A stretch of DNA of 12,100 bases from Bdellovibrionales bacterium (lineage in GTDB: Bacteria > Bdellovibrionota > Bacteriovoracia > Bacteriovoracales > Bacteriovoracaceae), in assembly GCA_005791855.1 (NCBI GenBank), contig SXUH01000409.1, positions 1 to 12,100 on the forward strand. Direction: 5' to 3'. How positions within the stretch are numbered: position 1 is the stretch's first letter; every line of letters begins with the position of its first letter. The notes beneath the pieces were generated by a model, which worked only from the letters and a program-made list of their open reading frames with translations, had not been told where the DNA came from and ran no database searches. Shown here one piece after another: positions 6,885 to 12,100 of this stretch. The translations under genes were made by a program, and so were the position numbers.

Positions 6885-8097
6885 GACCTTCCTCGTCGGC
6901 CGTGCAGAGGTAGATCGCGACGATGGACAGGAAGTTGAAGTTCGTCACGTTGATGAACTCCCGGAAGAAGATGTCCTGCGCCAGGGAGAAGATGAGGCTG
7001 AAGATGAAGAGGCTGCAGTACACTCGGGCGTGGAACCGGTCTGCTTTCTTGAGGGAGGAGCGGAAGAGCTTCAGGACGCCCAGGAACCAGAAGAACGGCA
7101 TGAGCACGCCGTAGTCGATGACCATCCGGAGGAGGCTGTTGAACGCGCCCCCGAAGTTGTTCTCGAAGTACCCGGCGCCGAAGCCCCGCACGAGCTGGAG
7201 GAAGGTCGCGTTCGAAAAGACCTGGTAGCCGTTCTTCCAGGCGTCCATCCGGGTCGTGTAGCTTGCCATGTCGGTGTTGAGCCGGAGGATCGGAGCGAGG
7301 AGCTCCCAGCTCAGGGCTAGCAGACCGCCCGCGACGACTCCGGCGAGGAGCAACCACTTCAACCGGAGGATCCGGAAGAAGAGGAAGAGGAAGGAGATCC
7401 CGAAGGCGAGCATGGCATTCTTCGACGAGCTCAGGAAGAGGCCAAGGCCAAGGAACGGGATCATGAGGGTCGTGAACCGCTTGACCACCTCGTCCTTCTC
7501 GAGCTGGTGGACGCCGAAGGCGGAGAGGATCCCCAGGGCGCAGAGGCCACCGAGGCTGATCGGTTCTCCGAGGAGTCCGTGGATCCGGTTCGCGAAGTCC
7601 TTACTGATCCCGAGGAAGAGGGGCCCGAGGCTCAGCTCGAGGAAGTCGAGCATCTGGAAGAGGGAGAAGGCCACCATGAAGACCGCCGTGGCGGTCATGA
7701 ATTTAAAATAGACCAGGAGGGCCTGGCGGAAGTCGTACCGGTGGAGGCTCGCGATGAGGACCCAGGAGAGGACGCAGAGCATGTCCAGGGAGACCATCCA
7801 GAAGGCGTTCTTGATCGCCCTCCCGTCGCTGAAGACGGAGTAGGTCACGAGGAAGACGTAGCTCACGGCGATGTAGAAGAGGGGCAGCTTGTGGCGTCTG
7901 AGGTTCCCGAGATTCTTCAGCGCCGCCGGGCCCCGGGCGATGAGCGTGTACCCCATGAAGAGGGAGATGAAGATCGTGCTCAGGTACTGGAAGGGCCTGA
8001 ACGTCTCCGAGCCGATCTGCTTCGTGTTCACCATCCACAGGAAGGCGCCGACGAGGAAGACGGCCTGGAAGGTGACGAGGCTAAGCGTTCGCTGCAC
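6868..8097 (-). CDS. O-antigen polymerase/ligase-like membrane protein (Wzy/WaaL superfamily)
   Basis: From GTG 8097 this is a 409-residue protein with about 10-11 hydrophobic segments. The middle holds LGLFLSSSKNAMLAFGISFLFLFF, the Ser-rich loop plus helix typical of Wzy_C proteins. A long loop follows with RMDAWKNGYQVF and LVRGFGAGYFENNFGGAFNSLLRMVIDYG, which matches the family pattern of an Arg-containing periplasmic loop and a Gly-x-Gly turn ahead of the last helices. Members either polymerise O-units or ligate glycan to lipid A or protein; sequence does not separate these. GTG 8097 was chosen because the first membrane helix follows immediately; a TTG at 8133 would add 12 residues and lengthen the overlap with the upstream gene. 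Neither has a clear ribosome site, so coupling to the upstream gene is likely. Its end overlaps the convergent propeller gene. Confidence 0.83.
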   Translation of the reverse strand: MQRTLSLVTFQAVFLVGAFLWMVNTKQIGSETFRPFQYLSTIFISLFMGYTLIARGPAALKNLGNLRRHKLPLFYIAVSYVFLVTYSVFSDGRAIKNAFWMVSLDMLCVLSWVLIASLHRYDFRQALLVYFKFMTATAVFMVAFSLFQMLDFLELSLGPLFLGISKDFANRIHGLLGEPISLGGLCALGILSAFGVHQLEKDEVVKRFTTLMIPFLGLGLFLSSSKNAMLAFGISFLFLFFRILRLKWLLLAGVVAGGLLALSWELLAPILRLNTDMASYTTRMDAWKNGYQVFSNATFLQLVRGFGAGYFENNFGGAFNSLLRMVIDYGVLMPFFWFLGVLKLFRSSLKKADRFHARVYCSLFIFSLIFSLAQDIFFREFINVTNFNFLSIVAIYLCTADEEGPSTEP

Positions 8098-8575
8098 GGG
8101 AGGTTCGCTTGAAGAAGATGTACACCAGGGCAACCGCGAGGTAGACGAGGGAGGCGATGGTGAGGATGATCCTCCAGCTCGAAACCTGGTTTTCCTTTTC
8201 GAGCTTCGACCGCTCGTAGAGTTTCCTCAGGGAGTAGCAGCGGCCCGCGGTCTCCTGCGGGTAGCTCGCGGCGATGCTCTCCACGAAGCCAGAGGGGATG
8301 ACCTGCTCCTGGGACCGGACGTTGATCTTAAGCAGGTCCGGGGGGATGAAGGCCGTCGAGTGGACGTGGTCGAAGACGTCCTGCTTGTAGGGATTGTCCT
8401 TCAGGAACTCGCCGATCTCCTGCGGAGACGTCCGGCAGGTACCGGCGGGTTCGTACTTCACGAGGGTCGTCTTGAAGTAGTTGGTCTTGGCGTCGAGGCT
8501 CCGGTGGTCGTAGAGGACCAGGAGGACCGTGAAGATGAGGAAGATGACTGCGCAGATGGAGTTTAGGGTTTTCAT
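8081..8575 (-). CDS. Small protein with two membrane segments and a periplasmic domain, unknown
   Basis: A 164-residue protein that I do not recognise. Residues 6-22 and about 136-155 are hydrophobic helices. The ends (MKTL; KRTSRAANA) are basic or short, fitting both termini in the cytoplasm and the ~110 residues between them in the periplasm. That domain has exactly two cysteines, Cys47 and Cys113, which could form a disulfide, and a conserved-looking stretch with NPYKQDVFDHVHS. The start is 7 bases after the acyltransferase stop, and its 3' end overlaps the polymerase/ligase gene by 17 bases with that gene's GTG start inside. The arrangement suggests a partner or length-control subunit for the ligase (inference). 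It lacks the Pro/Gly-rich C-terminal helix signature and coiled coil expected of a Wzz protein, although the two-helix topology is similar. Confidence 0.72.
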   Translation of the reverse strand: MKTLNSICAVIFLIFTVLLVLYDHRSLDAKTNYFKTTLVKYEPAGTCRTSPQEIGEFLKDNPYKQDVFDHVHSTAFIPPDLLKINVRSQEQVIPSGFVESIAASYPQETAGRCYSLRKLYERSKLEKENQVSSWRIILTIASLVYLAVALVYIFFKRTSRAANA

Positions 8576-8582
8576 AGTCTTC

Positions 8583-9140
8583 TTAGTTGAGGGGTTTGAT
8601 CTGCTTGGCCGGGTTCCCGCCGTAGATGTAGCCGGAGGGGAGGCTCGTGGTTACGACCGCGCCGGCGGCGATGATGAGGTTGCTACCGATGGTCACCCCC
8701 GGGAGGATGATGGCCCGGGAGCCGATGTAGACGTTGTCTCCGATCACCACCGGCCTGTAGTGGCTGCCTTGTTCGATGATGGGGAGCTCCGGGTCCTTGA
8801 ACACGTGCTCCGCGGTGTGGATGAGCACGTCGGAGCCGATGAGGAAGTCGTTCCCGATGGTGATCTTCTCGAAGGAGTAGAACTGGCAATTGATCCCGAT
8901 CGTGCCGCGGGTTCCGAGGCGGAGGTTCCGCGGGTTCGAGCACCAGAAGTTCGTGCGAATGAAGACTCCGGCTCCGGCCCGGAGGCCCTGGGCCCGAAGT
9001 AGGAACATCCTAAGATGTTCGAGGCTCCGGGCAATGGAGTCGGGAAGGATGTGTCTCACCGTGAGGCGGTTCGAGACCCAGAAGAGAGGAGCGATCACCA
9101 GGAGGTAGACCTTATAAAACGCCAGGAGGATTGGGTTCAT
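8583..9140 (-). CDS. Hexapeptide-repeat acyltransferase (left-handed beta-helix)
   Basis: A 185-residue protein with the size and repeats of xenobiotic/maltose-type O-acetyltransferases. A hydrophobic N-terminal stretch (residues 4-22) may associate with the membrane. Hexapeptide repeats run from about residue 54 (GAGAGVFI) through LRLGTRGTIGINC and ITIGNDFLIGSDVLI to VVIGDNVYIGSRAIILPGVTIGSNLIIAAGAVVTTSL, ending with GNPAKQIK. His112 in IHTAEHVF is the likely catalytic histidine. Members transfer acetyl from acetyl-CoA to sugar hydroxyl or amino groups in the cytoplasm. Within this locus it probably O-acetylates a repeat-unit sugar; 8-O-acetylation of legionaminic acid is known elsewhere but uses a different enzyme type. 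The start overlaps the upstream methyltransferase stop as ATGA. The N-terminal hydrophobic segment is longer than usual for soluble family members. Confidence 0.85.
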   Translation of the reverse strand: MNPILLAFYKVYLLVIAPLFWVSNRLTVRHILPDSIARSLEHLRMFLLRAQGLRAGAGVFIRTNFWCSNPRNLRLGTRGTIGINCQFYSFEKITIGNDFLIGSDVLIHTAEHVFKDPELPIIEQGSHYRPVVIGDNVYIGSRAIILPGVTIGSNLIIAAGAVVTTSLPSGYIYGGNPAKQIKPLN

Positions 9141-10015
9141 GGGTTCGCAAATCTCACCAGGTTAAAATTACTCTTCCCGAGGAGGACCCGGCCCATCTGC
9201 CGGGGATACTTCAGTCCGGAGGCGAGGCCCGGCCTGACGGGCTTAAGGCCCGCCCGTTCGAGGAGGATCCCGAAGGACTTCCGCGAAAACCCATGGAGGT
9301 GTTCGAAGGGTGAGAGGATGTGCACGACCTCATCTTTAAAGGGGAAGGTCCCCATGAGCGCCGCCGGATCCTCTCCCCGGACCAGGGGAACGGAGATCCG
9401 GAGTACCGTCTCCGCAGAAGCGAGCCTTCTTAGAGCGGAGAGTTCCTCCACCGGGCTCAGGACGTGCTCGAAGACCTGCTCGCAGTTGATGGCGTCGAAG
9501 GTCTTCTGGAAATCTTTCAAGTCATTGGTCTTCGTGATCCGGGCATCCTCGGGGGCGGCGCTCAACCTCTCGAAGGATGGATCGTAGGCGTAGACCTTCC
9601 CGAACCCGGCGTCGAGCGCACCCTGGATCCAGTGGCCCCGGCCGCTCCCGTAGTCGAGGAGCTCGAGCGGTCTGCGCGCGGGACAGGAAGCTCTGAGGAA
9701 GCCCATCTCGGATCGGATGTACGCACGTCTTTCATCAGATAGTTCGTGCTTCTTCGCTCCCTCTCTCTTGCTGCTCCCGGAGTACATCTGGATGAGTTCC
9801 GGAAGGGCCGGGACTTCGTTGTGCCATACGTGGAAGCATTTCTGACACCGCAGAACCTTGAGGCTCAGGACCTCGGTCCAGCCGTCCATCGCCCCGGAGT
9901 ATTTCTTCTCACTAAGGGATTTGAACTGCTCGATCTGCGCTCGTCCCGGGGTGAAGATGCAGGCCGTGTCCTTCGATGCACAGATAGGGCAGTCCTGTAG
10001 AATAATCTTATTCAT
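9137..10015 (-). CDS. Class I SAM methyltransferase with N-terminal four-cysteine zinc knuckle
   Basis: A 292-residue protein. Residues 9-12 (CPIC) and 57-60 (CQKC) form two CxxC pairs expected to bind zinc, as in the TylCIII/NDP-hexose C-methyltransferase-like proteins and related surface-glycan methyltransferases. The SAM core has motif I LELLDYGSGRGHW at about 117-129, the acidic motif II YAYDPSFERL, and INCEQVFEHVLSP. The EH pair there is typical of this methyltransferase group. The C-terminus contains HLHGFSRKSFGILLERAGLKPV, the usual late element of Methyltransf_23 proteins. Substrate unknown; a sugar nucleotide or glycan is inferred from the neighbours. It is the first gene of the minus operon, with 54 bases between a plausible promoter start and the ATG and no strong ribosome site. 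Its stop overlaps the acyltransferase start. Confidence 0.82.
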   Translation of the reverse strand: MNKIILQDCPICASKDTACIFTPGRAQIEQFKSLSEKKYSGAMDGWTEVLSLKVLRCQKCFHVWHNEVPALPELIQMYSGSSKREGAKKHELSDERRAYIRSEMGFLRASCPARRPLELLDYGSGRGHWIQGALDAGFGKVYAYDPSFERLSAAPEDARITKTNDLKDFQKTFDAINCEQVFEHVLSPVEELSALRRLASAETVLRISVPLVRGEDPAALMGTFPFKDEVVHILSPFEHLHGFSRKSFGILLERAGLKPVRPGLASGLKYPRQMGRVLLGKSNFNLVRFANP

Positions 10016-10075
10016 AGTAGTTCAACGTTCCGGGATGATTTACCTAATTCCTACCACACAATGATCTCAGAATCC

Positions 10076-10106
10076 ACGATAGCGCAACGTAGGCCAAGTG
10101 TGTCAA
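10076..10106 (-). promoter_or_regulatory. Candidate sigma-70-like promoter of the minus operon
   Basis: Read on the minus strand, a perfect TTGACA (10106-10101) is followed after 19 bases by TATCGT (10081-10076), which matches the -10 consensus at four of six positions. The spacer is two bases longer than ideal. A start near 10069 would give a leader of about 54 bases before the methyltransferase ATG at 10015. It lies in the AT-rich divergent intergenic region, which supports a promoter role; the exact elements are inferred by eye. Confidence 0.35.
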
Positions 10107-10117
10107 AGGTAATTTAG

Positions 10118-10146
10118 TTGTCAGTAGCCCGAGGGAAGAATAAATT
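10118..10146 (+). promoter_or_regulatory. Candidate sigma-70-like promoter of the glycosyltransferase gene
   Basis: TTGTCA (10118-10123), a 17-base spacer and TAAATT (10141-10146) resemble a sigma-70 promoter with ideal spacing. Transcription would start about 10152-10154, only a few bases before ATG 10156, giving an almost leaderless message. No Shine-Dalgarno site lies at normal distance; the purine stretch GAGGGAAG ends about 17 bases upstream of the ATG and lies in the promoter spacer. Confidence 0.4.
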
Positions 10147-10155
10147 CTTTGTCCA

Positions 10156-11037
10156 ATGGACTTGAAAAAGATTTCTATCCTCATTCCTTGTTTCAACGAA
10201 GAGCAAACGGTCGGCAATACTCTATCTTTCTTGAGACTAAAACTCGGACCAGATCCGGAGATCATCGTCGTGAACGATGGGTCGAGCGACCGGACTAAAG
10301 AAATCCTGAGTGGCTTGAAAGATGTCATCGTCATCAATTCCAAGATCAACCGTGGCTACGGGGCCTCTCTCAAGAAAGCAATCAACGCCTCAACAAGAGA
10401 AGTCGTTGTTTGGTTTGATGCGGATGGCCAGCACCATCCTGATGATCTGGTTGCCCTGGCCACTCCAGTCGTCTCCGGCGATCTGGATGCGAACATCGGG
10501 GCGAGGAATTCTAAAGATGCGTTCGTCTTGAAGCGCGCACCGGGGAAGTTCCTGCTCCGATCGGTTTCACAGATCGTCGCCCGGAGGTCCATCCCGGACC
10601 TTAACTGCGGCTTCCGGTGCTTCAAGACCAAACTGATAAAGAAGTACCTGACCCTTCTCCCCGACGGGTTCTCGGCTTCATCGACCTCGACCCTCCTCAT
10701 GATTCGACGAGGCTACCGGGTCGACTTCCATCCGGTGAAGAGTTCTCTCCGCGGAGGAGGGAAGTCCCGGGTGTCGATCGTCAAGGATGGCCTCCGGACC
10801 CTGAGGCTCATCGGAAACATCCTGCTCCTCTTCGACTCCTTCCTCGTCTTCACTGCCTTCAGCTTCCTCATGCTGTCGACCGGGCTGGTGTACTCTTTCT
10901 ACATCGCCTACACCCTGCGCCTCGGGATCCCCGTGCTGGGAGCCACCGCCATCCTCATCGGCGTGCTCACCTTCTTCATGGGCCTGATCTCGTCTCAGAT
11001 CAGCGAACTTCGGAAAGAGCTCCTCGAGTCGATGTAG
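10156..11037 (+). CDS. Family 2 glycosyltransferase, DPMS-like, with two C-terminal membrane helices
   Basis: A 293-residue protein with a GT-A fold glycosyltransferase domain followed by two membrane helices (about 222-248 and 258-280). Key motifs are ISILIPCFNEEQTV at 6-19, VVNDGSSDRT at 38-47, NRGYGASLKKAI at 65-76 and the metal-binding DADGQHHPDD at 88-97. These place it with polyprenyl-phosphate mannose/glucose synthases such as dolichol-phosphate mannosyltransferase. The family transfers a sugar from a nucleotide to undecaprenyl phosphate at the inner membrane; the resulting lipid-linked sugar donates to periplasmic transferases. The GGGKSRVSIVKDG stretch near 195-207 is the usual amphipathic segment before the helices. 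It has no partner gene on its strand in this window, and its end lies 4 bases from a convergent gene. The first ~95 codons are less GC-rich than the rest. Confidence 0.85.
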   Translation: MDLKKISILIPCFNEEQTVGNTLSFLRLKLGPDPEIIVVNDGSSDRTKEILSGLKDVIVINSKINRGYGASLKKAINASTREVVVWFDADGQHHPDDLVALATPVVSGDLDANIGARNSKDAFVLKRAPGKFLLRSVSQIVARRSIPDLNCGFRCFKTKLIKKYLTLLPDGFSASSTSTLLMIRRGYRVDFHPVKSSLRGGGKSRVSIVKDGLRTLRLIGNILLLFDSFLVFTAFSFLMLSTGLVYSFYIAYTLRLGIPVLGATAILIGVLTFFMGLISSQISELRKELLESM

Positions 11038-11041
11038 CTCG

Positions 11042-12100
11042 CTAGAACCTTCGGTAGAGCTGGATCATGATGTTGGTCTCGAGGTCGTGATCGGTCCGCT
11101 CGAGGAACCCCGTCTCCGAGAAGGACTGCTTGTCGATCCTGCTCCTCAGGAGCTTCGTCGCATCGGGAACCTTCGTCGAGAACTGCCAGAGGAGGAGGAC
11201 TCCGCCGGCGAGGGCCGCGGGCCTCAGGAGTTTGGTCGCGTACGGCACGAGGGTACTCAGGCCGTAGACCGCGCCGAAGATGAAGTAGAGCCGGAGGAAC
11301 CCGAGGACGCGGGTCGGGAGGCCGTTGATGATCGCTCCGGACATCGAGTAGGAGAGCATGAGGCTCGAGAAGAACCAGCAGAAGAAGAAGCAGAAGCAGA
11401 CGAAGAGGACCTCCGCCGCGGCTCCGAACCGGAGCGAAATCCTCTCGAGGAATGCCTTGAGAGACGTCTTAACGATGAGGAGCTTGAGCAGGGCCGCGGA
11501 CCCGGCGACCACCAGGATCCCGAGGGGGATGGTGGAGCTGAAGTGCCAGACGTTCTCGACGACGGCGGTCTTGAGGATGAAGAGCCCGTGGAGGAGGAGG
11601 AGCTTCCTCGAGCCGCTCCTTGTTCCGAAGATCAGATCGAACCCGGCGAAGATGAGGTAGAGGAGGAAGGCGTGGGTCTGGTGGATGAAGGAGGCGAGGA
11701 AGAGGAGGAGGTAGCTCGCCTCGACGGAGACCCGGCGGAAGGCGAAGACCGTGAGGGCGAAGAGGCTAAAGGTCGACCTCGGCGTGAGCCCCATCTCCAG
11801 GAACTCGTCCTGGAGGCGGTAGAAGGTGTTCGGGAGCTTGGAGAGGTTCTCCGCGGTCATCGGGTTAAAGACCTCGAGGTACGCGTCGTCGGTTTTATGG
11901 AAGTTCTTCCAGTCGTCGAGGAAGAGCCTGGTCTTCATCCGCAGGGCCTGGGAGACCAGGAGAGAGCAGACGGAGACCACGAAGAGGTTCACCGGCAGGA
12001 AGCACAGGACGAGGACGGTCGCGAGGGCGAAGAGTCCGTACTGGATGAAGAAGAAGGCCGTGTACCGGTCCTTGTGCTCCAGGCCCGTGAGGCCCAGGAC
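11042..12100 (-). CDS. Polytopic membrane protein, 5' end outside the window, unknown
   Basis: The frame is open to the right edge, so the true start lies beyond 12100; the GTG at 11992 is internal because 36 further codons, also hydrophobic, continue upstream. The visible 352 residues have about 8-9 hydrophobic segments. A soluble-looking loop with FLDDWKNFHKTDDAYLEVFNP and NTFYRLQDEFLEMGL sits between the second and third, followed by FLASFIHQTHAFLLYLIFAGF. The DDW plus FIHQTHA pattern loosely recalls EpsG/Wzy-type polymerases, but I cannot confirm a family. One segment is rich in Cys and Phe (FVCFCFFFCWFF). The C-terminal tail of about 45 residues is hydrophilic. It converges on the glycosyltransferase with a 4-base gap. 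In this locus a polymerase or a GT-C-like transferase is plausible. Confidence 0.7.
   Translation of the reverse strand, partial: VLGLTGLEHKDRYTAFFFIQYGLFALATVLVLCFLPVNLFVVSVCSLLVSQALRMKTRLFLDDWKNFHKTDDAYLEVFNPMTAENLSKLPNTFYRLQDEFLEMGLTPRSTFSLFALTVFAFRRVSVEASYLLLFLASFIHQTHAFLLYLIFAGFDLIFGTRSGSRKLLLLHGLFILKTAVVENVWHFSSTIPLGILVVAGSAALLKLLIVKTSLKAFLERISLRFGAAAEVLFVCFCFFFCWFFSSLMLSYSMSGAIINGLPTRVLGFLRLYFIFGAVYGLSTLVPYATKLLRPAALAGGVLLLWQFSTKVPDATKLLRSRIDKQSFSETGFLERTDHDLETNIMIQLYRRF

Larger units (their letters stand above)
10016..10155. other. AT-rich divergent intergenic control region
   Basis: This 140-base stretch separates the minus operon from the plus-strand glycosyltransferase and is the only sizeable non-coding gap in the window. 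The line 10021-10080 is 25 of 60 G+C by count, against about 62-63% inside genes. It holds back-to-back promoter candidates whose -35 boxes lie about 11 bases apart. I see no tRNA, riboswitch or intrinsic terminator in it. Confidence 0.6.

Noticed and set aside
7371..7395. Purine-rich GAAGAAGAGGAAGAGG-like tract, a possible repeat or regulatory element
   Set aside because: It is the complement of Phe/Leu codons (TTC, CTC) in a membrane helix; the similar tract at 11366-11410 has the same explanation.
7507..8112. 201-codon plus-strand open frame across the ligase gene
   Set aside because: Acidic low-complexity shadow of a hydrophobic minus-strand gene with clear membrane helices.
8098..8133. 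TTG start at 8133 for the ligase gene
   Set aside because: It would add 12 polar residues with no ribosome site and lengthen the overlap; GTG 8097 directly precedes the first helix. It is not excluded.
10022..10032. Short palindromic element around AACGTT in the divergent region, a possible operator
   Set aside because: The inverted repeat is too short and single-copy; a match of this size is expected by chance.
1..12100. Search for mobile elements, CRISPR, tRNA, toxin-antitoxin or defence genes
   Set aside because: No transposase or integrase motif, no evenly spaced direct repeats, no cloverleaf and no defence-family motif was seen; the glycan-locus reading explains all genes.

Overview
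The window reads as part of a cell-surface glycan locus from a Gram-negative, fairly GC-rich bacterium (hand-counted 60-base lines inside genes give about 62-63% GC). Codon use is strongly skewed to C/G-ending codons (TTC, CTC, ATC, GTC, AAG, GAG). No rRNA, tRNA, insertion sequence, CRISPR array or phage gene is visible. The sequence alone does not let me name the genus. Gene content (nonulosonic-acid enzymes, flippase, polymerase/ligase-like membrane protein, acyltransferase, methyltransferases) points to an O-antigen, capsule or flagellin-glycan cluster.

Bases 1-6884 (plus strand) form one tightly packed operon that enters from the left edge. It holds the C-terminal part of a hydrolysing sugar-nucleotide 2-epimerase (LegG/NeuC family), a CBS-domain nucleotidyltransferase (PtmE type), a 4,6-dehydratase (LegB type), a class I methyltransferase, a small protein with a ParB/sulfiredoxin-like GNHR motif, a Wzx-type flippase and a cytoplasmic beta-propeller-like protein. 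Junctions are TGATG, ATGA or gaps of 2-11 bases. PtmE + LegB + LegG is the signature of the GDP-GlcNAc route to legionaminic acid known from Campylobacter. The remaining steps (aminotransferase, N-acetyltransferase, synthase, CMP-transferase) are not in this window and would be expected upstream.

Bases 6868-10015 (minus strand) form a second operon converging on the first. In transcription order it contains a methyltransferase with an N-terminal four-cysteine knuckle, a hexapeptide-repeat acyltransferase, a small protein with two membrane segments, and a Wzy/WaaL-like O-antigen polymerase/ligase. It probably decorates and then polymerises or attaches the glycan.

Bases 10016-10155 are an AT-rich divergent control region with plausible back-to-back promoters. 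It drives the minus operon leftward and a DPMS-like family 2 glycosyltransferase (10156-11037) rightward; the latter may be translated from a nearly leaderless transcript. From 11042 to the right edge, on the minus strand, lies the C-terminal part of a polytopic membrane protein of unknown function.

Nothing here is clearly an undescribed defence or mobile system. The least understood parts are the ParB-like small protein, the beta-propeller protein, the bitopic protein coupled to the ligase, and the terminal membrane protein.
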